Shown here piece after piece: positions 46,657 through 58,481 of a stretch of DNA of 64,000 bases. This DNA comes from Marasmius tenuissimus (taxonomy: Eukaryota; Basidiomycota; Agaricomycetes; Agaricales; Marasmiaceae): assembly GCA_029532415.1 (NCBI GenBank), contig JAQOTA010000046.1, forward strand, positions 1,054,001 to 1,118,000. The letters run 5' to 3'. How positions within the stretch are numbered: the stretch's first letter is position 1; each line of letters begins with the position of its first letter. Below the pieces are notes generated by a model. The model was not told where the DNA came from. It did no database searches and saw only the letters and a program-made list of their open reading frames with translations. A program made the translations under genes and the position numbers.

Positions 46657-47453
46657 ATGCTAACTCTCTACGATCTCGGTCCTACGACGTTCCCCGAGTT
46701 CCTCGGAGGTGCTTCACATGTGCGAAAGATAATGTAAGTAGCTCTTCCTCCCTTCATGGATCATCAACCATTGCTAATCCCTTCGAAACACGACACATTC
46801 ATAGCTTCGCCCTCAACTACAAAAAGCTCCCCTTCAAGATTGAGGTCCTCCCCTTTGGCTCCCTTGAGCCTACCGCCAGGTCCCTGGGTGCCTCTCCGAC
46901 TGGGACACATCCCGACGGTACACCAAAATACACCGTGCCCTTCCTCTACGACTCTGACAAGAGCAAAATCGTCACTGAGTCGTTCGCCATTGCGGAGTAC
47001 CTCGATGAGACGTACCCCGATACACCAAAACTATTCGCAGAGGGCGCGACGAAAGCTCAGAGGGAGCTCATCGATGCGAGGGAGGCAGCCACTGGAATCT
47101 TGGTCCCCATCACGTTTCCAAAAGCCTCGACCTTATGGTCGGAGGAGATGGTAGCGTTTATACGGAACCGTGGGACGCCTTTGGAGGTAACACTCTCCTC
47201 CGAAGATCAAGAGGCGCTGTGGGTCAAAGCGAAAAAGGCCTTCGAGGAGGCAGAAAAGCAACATGGGGAGGGAAGCGACAAGGACGAGTACGTGTTCGCT
47301 GACTTTGCGCTGGCTGGGCCGGCTTGGACTTTCAGAGTCTCCTTTGGGGAAGAGAGCAAGGGATGGAGAGAAATGAGGTCATGGGCGGGTGGAAAGATGG
47401 GTAAAGTCACAGACGCGGCTGTAGAATACACAAGTCAGCTATTGTCGACATGA
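46657..47453 (+). CDS. Glutathione S-transferase-like protein
   Basis: Two exons (46657-46733 and 46805-47453; intron GTAAGT...CATAG) total 726 nt, 241 residues. The N-terminal half is a thioredoxin-like GST domain: MLTLYDLGPTTFPEFLGGAS, HVRKI, FALNYKKLPFKIEVLPFGSL, YTVPFLYD (the conserved cis-Pro Val-Pro), then KIVTESFAIAEYLDETYPDT, where the E-S pair normally binds the glutamyl group of glutathione. The C-terminal half is helical (FEEAEKQHGEGSDKDEYVFA, DFALAGPAWTF). This is the basidiomycete GST type with an extended first loop. It likely conjugates or reduces small electrophiles in the cytosol. The stop at 47453 lies 21 bp from the convergent GNAT stop. The frame is intact. Confidence 0.9.
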
Positions 47454-47474
47454 CCGTAGATAACTTCAACCGCG

Positions 47475-48511
47475 CTATGCATTTTGAATTCTATCATACA
47501 ATGTCAATTCCATTTCTCCAAGCGGAGTGGGTAGCTGGTACGCTCCCCTAGCCGTAAAACCCATAGCTTCATACTTGGCTCCCTACCGAAAGGCAGATTG
47601 AGTCAAGGCCGACGCTTCATAATTCAGGAAAGCCTACATGAAGAGGAGCTGAAGTCGCCAGCCCAAGGAATCCATCGGTTTCGCAGACCTTCTCGAAAAC
47701 GGTATTCATAATGGCTTTCGCGTAGCCCTTGCCTTGAAATTCCGGGTCTGTGAGCAAACCTGAACACCACCATCGTCTCGCTCGTTCCTACGGAGGTAAA
47801 TGTAAGTGCGATCCTGGTTGAGCATTACTATGAATCGAACTCGCCTCATCGGTGTACATCGGTTCCAGGACAGTTTTGCGATGGTTCGGAGACTGGAAAC
47901 AAAGTCCAGATTAGCCTTAGCGATTTGTTTTTGTTGTCCAGCTAAACGTAAAACACTCACAACGGTGGTGTGCCACGTTTGGAGTTCCGGTTTCAGACTT
48001 GCGAGCCACTGGTTGTAACCTAAACTCCGCTGAGCTTCGCTAATGAAATGTTTGAGACGAAAAGTCACGATCCCGAGATAAAGTATGGTAGTACGCACGT
48101 TGCGAAGACCCCAGTTCCAGGCCTGAAGAATATCCCGAGAGCAACAATTTGTCCCGACATAGGGCCCCCTTCAGGTGCTCGAACGGCATAAATGAGACCT
48201 CCTAAAAGTGCACCCCGGTAAAATGCCTGAGCTTGAGTTGGGAAGAGCGACCAATCCCCTGCCAGTACACCCTCGTAGTATTCGCCTATGATAGAGCTTT
48301 TGTCAGATGTCACTTTGTGGTAATGAAAGAGATTACTGACTTCCAGAATACGCTTTGATATGTAACTCGACGACATGTTCGAGCTCCTGGTCTGGTGATC
48401 GATGTCAGTACTTCGAAGTTCGGAATCTCAGGCTACGCTCCAAATGCAAGGGGAGGACGTACCAGTCAAACTTGTGACAAGCTCCACAGGGATCTTCGTT
48501 CTTGTGGCCAT
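47475..48511 (-). CDS. GNAT-family N-acetyltransferase, copy 2
   Basis: Exon 1 is 48511-48463 (MATRTKIPVELVTSLT). Exon 2 begins at 48391 (DQELEHVVELHIKAYSG). Later exons give EYYEGVLAGDWSLFPTQAQA, GQIVALGIFFRPGTGVFAT, EAQRSLGYNQWLASLKPELQ, NHRKTVLEPMYTDE, LLTDPEFQGKGYAKAIMNTV (acetyl-CoA-binding Q-G-K-G-Y-A), FLGLATSAPL and KYEAMGFTARGAYQLPTPLG, ending RIQNA. It matches copy 1 exon for exon, so the two arose by duplication. The intron after MYTDE begins GCGAGT, a possible GC-AG intron, where copy 1 has GTTTGC. Substrate is unknown. It is convergent with the GST-like gene. Confidence 0.82.
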
Positions 48512-51500
48512 TCCAGAGCTGAAAAGATTTTTGCCTAAGGTCAGTTTCACCAAGACCGGGATTTATGCAAATTCGTTACTGAAATCTAGTTCGAGTCATT
48601 CTGCAGTTTCTGACTCATTTGATCTGGGAACACCCACGAGTTGAACGAACGGGCTTTAAGGGCCCTGCTCAATTGGGGGCTCCACAGGGGCTGTACATTA
48701 CTATTCGGCTGTCTCAAATCGCAGTCCGTGAGGGCACGGACTTTGCCAAAAAAAAAAAGATGGAAAACGCTACAATATGTATAGGTGGCGTAAGGTCCAC
48801 CCATTCGACATTGCAACAAATGAGTATGAGGTACCGTAAGACAATCGTGAGGGATGGCGGGTAACAGAAGGGTAGGAGTACCAAGGCAGGGGAAGATGCG
48901 ATAGTAGGTCCATAGTCGTCACGAGGGATGCAAAGAGACTAGGGGCGACAAGAAAAGCATTTCAGATTCCAGCAGCTATGGCCCTAGGTGTCTGTGCGCT
49001 ATTCGTACATACAATGTCGTACGATGCCGGCCCATGAATGGGGAATTATCCCATCACTCCCAGACTGTCATGCATCACCGAAAGATGACTTGGAGCGCGG
49101 AGGGCGACGGCGATAAGGACGGTAGGTATATTCGTGACGTGCAAAATTGCGAGCCCGAGGCGATTTGATACAGACGCGAGACATCCAAGATGCGAGAGTG
49201 AGATCGATTGAGTACCGAAACAAATAGATGGCCACAGACGCGGGCTTCGAAATAGGGGAGGGATGGGGTGGCGCTAAACCCAACCAACGCGGAATATTAG
49301 CCTCATCAAAATCCTCCGCTTCCAGGCTGACTTTTCCACCATCCTACACACATCCAATATTCGAGTAACTTCGCGCCCTTCTTCCTCCCACTCTTTGTTC
49401 TCTGAGCACCGATGTCTGTCATGTGCTCTCTCGAACTCGGCTCGGAAGTGCCCCATCATCGAAAGAAAATAGTGTGTCTGCACACCATTTCAAGTGAGCA
49501 CATGCATGCAGGCCTTGCTATCCCCACTATACTCCACGCTCCAGCAATACATTCCCCTGTCGCGTCGAAGGAGGCCTGGATGTCCGACATGCTGGATATC
49601 TTCCTTCTGTCACATCAATGGTCGAGGTTTGTTCAGCTCCGAGAAAGGCGAGAAAGACGATGCAGAGAATTGGTGTAGGACGACGATCATGAGTACGATT
49701 ATGAGCATAGAGCGTTACGATCTCAGGTCGCTGATGCCTCGAGACCGAGGACAGGAGGGGAAAGAGGTTTGATATCGCCGAGCGGTAGGTATCCGCAGCG
49801 AAGACCATAATCGTAAAAAGGCCATGATTGTATACTCGAACGGTTGGCAAGCTCAAGTAAGGAAAGGCTTTGCGCGCACGCGAGCCCCCGGCAGGGAGGT
49901 GTTCCTGTTCTTCCGGCCTCGCCACTGACTGAGGCCTGATCTATTGATGTAGTAAGTAATCCACGCATTGAAAGGAAGACAGATGAGGTGGTTTCTCACC
50001 TTCAAGTCTAGAGCCATATCTCCTCTCCTTTATGAGCCCAACGTACAACTGACCCGTGAGCCTCGAGACGTGATTTGGTAGACTTCATCTTCGCTCTAAG
50101 CATGTGCGTATGGGCGATACTGGCCAGATCGACCCTGACGAAGATGGGGCATGACTGCTCGTCCTGATCGACCGAGACGAGAGAGGTACTCGGCTCGATG
50201 GGCTCTGGTGGGTAAGAGTGTGACCTTGAGTAAGAGGGAAGGGCGTGCTTGAACGGCCAGGGGGATACCAAAGGCGTGCACACGAGATTTCGGAGATGGA
50301 AGGATGCAAACCGGCCATGGAAGTACGACACGGGGAGTTTCAGGTCCCGGAGACCCAGAACATATCCAGCATTGGTACTCTTGATTAATTGATTGGTAGC
50401 GACCGATATCTGTAAGTATAGTCAGAATTGGAACATGTTCGTCAATTGTGTTCGCACCTTCGACATCGTGTAGCCTTCGCCTTCTACCACAGTGGCCCGT
50501 TCGCTATCTCGCGTACACAGACCTGCACGGCCTTCATCTATGGCTTTCGTATGGTCACTAACACCCCATTGACAGCAGGTCATACCCACCCCCAGCGGTA
50601 ACGTCGGATAAAGCTTGCTACAATGCACAACTAACAGTCAGACCTGAGAACTCGAAAAGCGAATAATGGACAATACCTTGGGGATAAAATCGGGCATCGT
50701 CCATCCACATTCATGATTCTACAATTCGCCACCATCACTGCACTTCAGTGCTGAGTTGCGGGAGGGCCGCCTTCTGCGACGAGGAGAGCCACTGGTGCAA
50801 GGTCGACAACGCCCACATGATGACATTGATAACCACGAACGTAGAGGTAGGCTATGGGCTACTTTTCCGGTGGATATGTGAGGCTCGAGACAGCTGAGAG
50901 GCATTGATACTGACCAGTAGCGTGTCCCAATTTTGGAGGAGCAGATTCCGGGCAAGTACGCGAGGTAGTGATAGTGATTTTTCGATGACAATAAGGAGTC
51001 GTTGGCTGTGGGCTTGTGAGTACTTGGAGGTCCATAAACAAACCGCACAACGGATTCGCACCATTGTGACCCTCTTCTACCTTCTAAATCCTAGGCACTC
51101 CCCTCGCCCTCTAGTGAAGGTACCCTCGTTCGTGATGTCCCGAAGACTCTCCTTCGTCGAGCATCTCCTGATAGAACCCCACCGCTGGAAGGTGCCTTTC
51201 ATCGCATTTTACTGTCAGCCGTTGCGAGGTGAGCCAGTTGAGGAAGTATCGGAAGGTGAGTTGAAGTGACGTAGGATGATTTTCATATCTTGCAAATAAC
51301 TTTTGTATTGATAATCAAACCGTTCTACTGCACAATCCGGGGGTTCGAGTGCGCTACAAAGAGCTTTCAGAACCAAAATTCAGACGGGAAGAGTTGAGTA
51401 CAACTCACCGTCGCCTAGATAAGTTAACACGACTGCTTCTGCAAATGCCCTTGCCCATTTTGGTGTCTTCAGACGTGTTGAAGTTCGCTTCAGCACGATT

Positions 51501-51874
51501 CACCGTGGTGGTAGCTTTGCCCTCATGAAACGTCAGCTTGTTGAAGCGTCCCAGACAGGGAGAAACGCACCATAGATGATGACAGAGAGCGTTCAGCTAG
51601 CATGTAAGCGCTTCTTCAGCAGTGCCGATTAAAGGCTTTCAGAGGCGGTTCGAGTCCTGTGTGACGGGACAAAGGCATATGTCACACTGAAATCCTTGAG
51701 TGGTCTTCAACTTTCAGAGCAATGATAACGAGTGGAAATGTCAAAATCAAACAAGGTCATCGTCGCTGGGATGATGGTTCAAGAGAACATTATGTAAAGC
51801 GGAGATTAAAATCCGCTGGATGAGGTCAAAGTGATGACACATCTTCACCTCACACGCCACACAAGTGCCCCATC
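48512..51874. other. Long region without a confident gene
   Basis: Minus-strand frames at 49527-49925, 50008-50331 (contains AHTHMLRAKMKSTKSRLEAH), 50422-50628 and 50719-51048 might be exons of a gene of unknown kind: KAIDEGRAGLCTRDSERATV could run through an intron near 50400-50450 into the 50331 frame. I could not build a consistent model. I see no repeat. Confidence 0.35.
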
Positions 51875-52259
51875 CACTGCTGCCCAATCAAGATTTTTCG
51901 GCCGTAATTAGAAAGGCAAAAGGCTTCGTAAAAACTTTAGTTTTACGGCCAAATTCACGGGCGTCAAAATCAATTTTTCTAGCGCGCAGAAACACACGAA
52001 ACACACGAGGCAAAAAGAATATTTTTACGAGCGCAAAATTGTCCCGGAAAAATCTCGGAAGTGTTTTTACGAGCGCAAAAAGGGAAAACAACGAGAAAGG
52101 GCATGTTTTTCCTTCGTAAAAACCCAACTTTTTCCTGGCCTGTTTTGCGCGCTAGAAAAGATGGTTTTGACGCCCGTGAATTTGGCCGTAAAACTAAAGT
52201 TTTTACGAAGCCTTTTGCCTTTCTAATTACGGCCAAAAAATCTTGATTGGGCAGCAGTG
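51875..52259. mobile_element. 385-bp CACTG-ended MITE with long inverted repeats, ATC target duplication
   Basis: The left end CACTGCTGCCCAATCAAGAT is repeated inverted at the right end, and the match continues for over 100 bp with few changes. The flanking 3-bp duplication is ATC (51872-51874 and 52260-52262). CACTG termini with 3-bp duplications fit the CACTA/CMC group. The middle contains a repeated TTTTTACGAGCGCAAAA motif. Open frames across it are palindrome by-products. Confidence 0.88.
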
Positions 52260-52757
52260 ATCATAGCAGAGCAAGACAAAACTTCCTCTCGTCGTGGCTT
52301 TCACCTCGACGTCGGTACAGTACTTAGAGCTAAAGTTTAGCATCGAAGTGCATTGCTCAAGGGTCAATGCTTATCAATGCTTAGGCTCGCGCGTCAGTTA
52401 AGCCAGTTGAATAAAAGTAGTTTGAACTTGAACACACCAATTCAAGTTGCGAGTCGCCACTCCGAGAATTCCGATTTTGTGAGTCATAATATACAATCAT
52501 TGGTTATTAAAACGAAAGGATGGTGAGCTAACAGACGCCCAGCTCGTGAAGTACTATACAGTGAATTCAACAGTCCCCAGCCCTCTGAAATTACTGCTTC
52601 TCCGTGTTCTATTATAATCCTCCTTCGGTCATCCCCGTACCGTAGATGTAAAGCAAAGGGAGCGTGTCGTATGAGTGAGCTCATATCATAAAAATGGGTG
52701 CAACGAAGAAAAGAATGTCAAAGGCCAATAAGACCATAAATAGATAAATAAAAGAGT
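52260..52757. other. Intergenic, nothing recognised
   Basis: Lies between the MITE and the 3' end of the membrane gene. No supported gene or repeat. Confidence 0.5.
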
Positions 52758-54435
52758 TTACTTGCGGCGAATAACCCATGACTTTTGGACCTGAGTATTT
52801 TGAGACCTCGCAATCGGTAGGGTGTCCCTGGACTTCCCGAGGTCCAGATCAACGATACTGATCACAGACCGAGGACTCCTGGGAGAAAAGAACGGGGTGG
52901 TGCCAGGTGGCGGAGTGGCTATTTCTTTGACCTGGTTATCTCCAAGCCCAACTCGCGCGATCATCAACGTAGGGCAGATTCCCTACGAAACTCGTCAGTC
53001 CCATTTGTTCAGAGGCGGATTGAAAGTAACGTACGGCAAACTGAATAAGAAGAGGATATAGATCCCAACCCGCTAACGGCGGCAACAAGGTAAACGGAAC
53101 CGAGACGACCAGGATAAGTGGGTATAACAGTCCCGACTGAAAGCTGAAGAGTCAAAGAGGATAGGATTTACCGTCAGTACGGCCGTCTTATCTGAGACAC
53201 CAACACCAAAGGGGAGGAAGAGACCTACATGATCGATGCAATTGAGGCATACCTCTTCTTCGATTTCGGAGAGATGTAATCGTCTGGTTGACTCGAAGAC
53301 AACCAAATCTTTCCGGCTAGGCACAAATCATCCTCGTCAGACTTGCCCCATAAGCAACGCCGAGAGTAGGGGACACTTACCGACCATGGAGGTGAGAACG
53401 ACGTTGATCAACGCGTTCAGTATGAAGTAAGTATTCTCGAGGTAGGTCGCCTTGTCAATCCACTTCGCTAACGGTGACCCCGGGGTGAGGCCGTCTGAGA
53501 CAGTGATAGCCATCGAGATGATTCCCAATGCTACCGAAGGTAAACGTCAGTGACACGGAACCTTCGAGTCATGGGCATGGGGGAGGGACTTACCATTAGA
53601 TAATACACAAGAGATTGCGGGAATAATAATGATAGCCTTCTGAAAGTTGAATATGGCATAACATCTGAAGACCTAGCGAGTCGGACACGCAGCCGCCGAT
53701 TCAGCATCCGACCTTGAGCTACGAATGACGAGATATCGACATACGAGGACAACGTCGGCAAGAATACTGAGTCCCACGGGAAGCTGCATTAGGATAAATG
53801 CTCGCAAGGAAGCGTGTGTACTCACTTTGCCATCATCGTTAAAATAGTCGACGGAATCCTACGAACTCCGGATGAGCGCATTGTCTCACCATCGAATCAA
53901 TGGGAAACTCTCACCTAAACGCCGGAAGGAGATGTTTAATCATGTCGATTGTCTTTGGATGATCCTTCTGCACCACGCCCAGCCCACTTGTAAAAATAGC
54001 TCCCGGCTTGGACAACGGCCAAAGCGGTGTTATCAACTAGACCAAGTGTGGCTAAGACGAATAACGCGATAATCGTCGTGAAGGTGAAAGGTTCGTTCAC
54101 GGGTCTTGGGTCGTTGTTTGAGAACGATAAGACAAAGCGTGAATGACAGTATGTAGAAACCTGTCGTGAATGATACGAAACAGCGTTAGGACGCGGTCGA
54201 TTAGGTCCATACCACATCATATATCCTCACCATAAACAAGAAATTGGAGCTGCAGTAGGAGGCAAGATATGGTTTAGTCAGGAACTGGAGCCGACGGAAA
54301 CCGAACGAAGGGACCTGTACACACCCCAACGACAATTGTAGGTCCAATGATGATCCCCGACAATGTTAGACGGGACTCCATTGGAAACAAAGTCTGCCCA
54401 ACGACAGGCATAATCTCTCCAGGCGTTGCAGGCAT
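52758..54435 (-). CDS. Fungal multi-pass membrane protein, second family
   Basis: A minus-strand gene with many short exons, starting at ATG 54435 (MPATPGEIMPVVGQTLFPME, then LSGIIIGPTIVVG). Further hydrophobic exons include GFYILSFTLCLIVLKQRPKT; TLGLVDNTALAVVQAGSYFY; GIISMAITVSDGLTPGSPLA; and ENTYFILNALINVVLTSMVG. The last exon reads NLPTLMIARVGLGDNQVKEI and a hydrophilic tail ending SWVIRRK at 52758. The I-x-P-T-L-x-x-x-R-V-G-L-G type ending and the helix order are common in agaricomycete membrane proteins of unknown role. The exons between about 53000 and 53900 were only partly resolved, so a frame break there cannot be excluded. Confidence 0.6.
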
Positions 54436-56043
54436 GGCGTCGGACAAAGAGGAGACAGGAACCTGAGAGAGTTCGCAGGACAGAGGGATTTCGTTGAAGA
54501 AGAATAAATACCCCAACAATCGGTTTGGGGGACCGAATCAAAATCGTTACTGCAAGCGGAATCGCTCCCTAGAGAATCATCCATCATCTGTTTGAGAATA
54601 AGGTTCGATGTTCAAATATCCGAGGTTGATGGACATAGCCTAGATTTAGGTCATGAGTCCAAGAATATACTGTCGAAAGCATTTTTGGGAGGTTTTCTAC
54701 GTCCTAGAGAGTCGGGTTCAGCTTGTGATGAAAGCTTGGAGCCGGGGAGACGCACCAGTGCAAATCAAAGATAGCCCCAGCAGTTACTTCACCAATCACC
54801 GTCAGGTCGCAACTTCACCCACGATGCGGTTTCCGTGTGATTTCTGCAAGGGTGGCGAATGAGGTACAGGTAGATAAAATATCATATTTTACCGTTCCTG
54901 GTACCAGAAGCAGATACCACCAGTAAAAAACATGAACAAAATCGATAGAGTTCAATGCGCGCATCACAACCTTTTGGACGCGAGCCATTTCCACGATCTT
55001 CGGTACGAGGGTAGCTTGCAGGAGATCTGCAGCATCATGGAAGGCAGTGTTGAGGAACATCTATCTGTACAAAGAAGAGGAGAAGACCGCGAGGCGAGGA
55101 TAGTTGAAGACAAAGATGAGGACCCTAACCTTAGACCTAAACCATCGAGGTGCGCATGTGACAGATCCCGGCCCGGATTTCGCCTTGATTAGATATGGCG
55201 GCCAGATCCACAGTGGCAGTGGTCGATGGTCGCTTCAACTTGTCTCTCGCGTCCATGTCGAACCTCTGTCGTCAATTCGGCGGTAGGTAACATTGACCGA
55301 ACACTTGAAGAGCTCCAGCGAGCTTCCTCTATAAGCTATAGACTGCGAGACAGTCTTTCGCCCGGCAATTCTTCCCGCCCCTTCCAAGGACTTCGTATTT
55401 CTCGTTAATCTCTCGGAATTGTTGCGGTGAATACCATTTGAGTAGTGTTTGGCTCACCACTGGGCTAAGCAAGGTTGAGCACTCATTTGCATGAAACGGT
55501 GGGTATCTTTTGTTCGTTTCAACATGGCTCTTTTGATGGCCACTCGTGCCGAGAGGCATACTCTGCAGGTTTTCAAGGTCATCAGCGAGGGAATGAAGTC
55601 GCCAAGCACGACTGCGGACCGTTGAACGAGTCTTTATTCGTTTAAAAGCTGCAATGAGGGCGCATGTGGTGTACACTCGCTTCTGGACCGCCTCTACTTG
55701 GCCCTGAAATGTGATTTTTTCTCCTGTCAAGCAACGACCGCGGTGAAAAAGCTCGGAACCGCGTTTGCAGAATCAATTAGACTAATTCCCCGGGATTTAC
55801 CATTTGACTGGAAGGTCCAATGACCATACCCGGATGCGTAGCGCTCCAAGCCGTACACCAAGCCCAACCCTGCACAACGCAAGGACGAGTACAACCTTTC
55901 TGCGACTTTCACTTTTCAGGAATCAGAGTCTTTTCGGTTATTCGATCAAGGTTTATCCGCCGAATTACTATAAAACCAGCTCAGTACGAGCATGTTGACA
56001 GTGCAGCTGAAGCACGTTCAGTACACCCTCCCCGGTATTCACC
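54436..56043. other. Intergenic; unassigned frames
   Basis: Minus-strand frames at 54815-55060 (contains FYWWYLLLV) and 55329-55730 (133 codons, contains SRAWRLHSLADDLENLQS) have no recognised motif. TATAAAA at 55969-55975 probably belonged to the PL3 gene, 69 bp before its ATG. Confidence 0.35.
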
Positions 56044-57138
56044 ATGTTCTTCAAACTTGCAGTCCTCGTCTCAGGCTTGGCAGCTACCATCGTTCAGGCG
56101 GCTCCATCTCCGACCGTCACCCATGGTGAGGTCGAGCAATTTATCCGTCGTGACGCTGAGGCCCCTCCTTTCATCAAGCCTCGCGCTGCTAGCTGCTCCT
56201 TCCCATCCCCGCCAAGGACGTCCTCGTTGAGCAAAGCAATGTCCATCACCGGTACTTTCGATGGTGGCAATGTGCGGTTTGACCGTGGCAGCGGCGCATG
56301 CAAGTACGAGATTTCTGACCGTGCCATTTCACTAGTCTTCGGGTCTGACATACCTTCAAAAGGGAACAAACTGAAGGTGGAGAGTCTGACGCTGTGTTCA
56401 TCCTCCAGAGTGGCGCCACCCTCCAGTAAGTATTCCAGAGGTTCATCTAGTATCGTTCGTTCTAAAACTCTCCCTATCCAAAAACGTTGTCATTGGGGCC
56501 CACCAGATGGAAGGTATCCATTGCAAAGGTCCCTGCAACCTTTACAATGTTTGGTAGGAGCACGTTTGTGAAGACGCTGCCACTATCAAACAAACCAATG
56601 GCCAATCTAACATCATCGGCGGTGGTGCCAAGAAAGCTGCTGACAAGGTCATCCAACACAACGGCGCCGGAACCGTCAAGATCGACTCGTTCTGTGTTCA
56701 AGACTTCGGAAAGCTCTACCGTTCGTGCGGTAACTACAAGACGTGAGTGTGATTCAGTCTACTCTAGAAACTTGATGCTCACTCGGCTTCGAAATGCCTT
56801 TCACCGTAGTCAATACAAGCGAAGCGCCTTGATCTCCCAAATCGACGCCAAGTCTGGGTCTGTCCTTGCTGGGATCAACTCTAACTACGGAGACATTGCT
56901 CAATTCGACCGTAACTCGATCAAGACCTCCAGTGTCAGTTCAATCTGTGACACTTACCAGGTCAGTCTGTTCTCCTGCGTTTGCGAAGTAAATTTACACT
57001 CGAATATTATTAGGGTAACAACAGTGGCTCTCAGCCTAAGAAGCTCACATCAAACCAATCCAATGCCTAGTAAGTTCCCGAGTTAGCCTGTTGAAAGTGA
57101 AGCTAACCTATGTGTCTTTTTTTAGCTGCAAGTTCTAA
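56044..57138 (+). pseudogene. PL3 pectate lyase, inactivated
   Basis: ATG 56044 begins a signal peptide (MFFKLAVLVSGLAATIVQAA). It is followed by [137 protein letters not shown] and CKF (stop TAA 57138). This is the fungal PL3 family (about 240 residues, secreted, cleaves pectate by beta-elimination). Two lesions: the second Trp codon of NVWWE is TAG (near 56555), and the intron before NVVIG has lost its AG acceptor (CCTATCCAAAAACG). The rest is well conserved, so inactivation looks recent. Confidence 0.85.
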
Positions 57139-58481
57139 CTTGAACAGACTCGTACCATTAGTGCTGCCTTGTATCCTGTGTCTTATCGCAGCGTAAACCG
57201 AATGTGTTAGTACGCCCTACTCCGTAGGAGATCTGTGCGCGGTCAGAAAATCACGAATTTCAGTTGAGATTGACCTCGCACGCACTCACCGTACCGACTG
57301 TCAGTAAGCTCATAAAAACGTTCAGCTTAACCTCGCATCAAGAATTGAGAGTCGAGTTCGAGACTGGGGAAGCCCTTGGTCTCCCCAGCCCCGGACAATC
57401 ACATGACATTTCACAGCACGTGAGTCATGTGTTTAACCCCTTGACGCGCTATCCACAATCAAGTCGCACTTGCAATGGGGAGGACTCAAGGACTTGTGTC
57501 GCACTCGCAGGCCAATTTATTTCTCTAGTAGCAGTCTTGTTTATTGAAAAATGTATTCAAATTCTATGTACTATACCTCGCAGCTCAGTCATAGACTCAT
57601 GAGTTCTGCTGTCAGGTTTTAGTCATGTACTGTAGGTGGAATAGATGATGAATGTTTACATAGGTGTCCCTAAGATGCATTACTTGCACCTTTCTCTAGC
57701 CAGCCAGCACTGCGGGTGTTCTAGGGTGCCTCAACCTCAGTTGGAGTCATTGCTTCTTGTATATTGACGTTGTCTTTCTCTCAACAAAGATGGCTGGTGG
57801 CAATTTGAAGGCATGAAAAGCGCGAATCCACAGGTATTAGCCTCTTTCTGAATTGAAGGAACACAGAACGCACTGATCTGTTCAAGTTCTCCCTTCATTC
57901 CAAATGATCCAACCTTCAGGTTCCCTCATCACGTCCATGGGGGCAGTTGGAGGGGTAAGATGAACTTCATTGAAGTTGAAAAGGGGGCTAGCAAGGCTTT
58001 TTGGAGTCATACAACGCGTTGAAAACGTCGAGGGTGCTCTGTTGGACATGTTTGGGTGGTGGGAGAAGACAAAGAGTTGGTTGGGACAAACGGTCCCACG
58101 CGCGCCGCGCGTGCTACGTAAGGTCATGTGACAGTCTGGGGGCTGGGGAGAGGTAGGACAGTCCGAGACTGGTCACTGGACGACGTTTGTGGCTAAAAGA
58201 GGCGGCCCGGAAGGACCGCTGCAGTGCCGGCTCGGAGACCCGGCAATGATTTCGGGCCTTTCAGCGAGTGCCTCGCATATAACCATCATGTCCATTGTCG
58301 ACCCTCTTGCACGGTCCTCAATCCTCGATCTTTCTTGTCCCATGATTCAAGATCAAATTTTTATCTTCTCTTGCTCTGTTCGTGGTTGAAAAAACAAAAT
58401 CCGAGCGTACTTACTACTCAATGCCAAGTGTAATCGCTGCAGCACCCAAACAACTCCAAAGTCGGGGGCGGTGAGTATCAA
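57139..58481. other. Intergenic, nothing recognised
   Basis: Short frames only. A G/C-rich palindrome-like patch (CGCGCGCCGCGCG near 58099) is present. No gene or clear repeat. Confidence 0.45.

Noticed and set aside
51640..51665. GGTTCGAGTCC resembling a tRNA T-loop
   Set aside because: The T-stem does not pair (GGCGG against CCTGT) and no D-arm, anticodon arm or acceptor stem fits upstream.
51865..52246. Mirror-image frames of 60-85 codons on both strands
   Set aside because: They are the same inverted-repeat arms of the 385-bp MITE read from each side.
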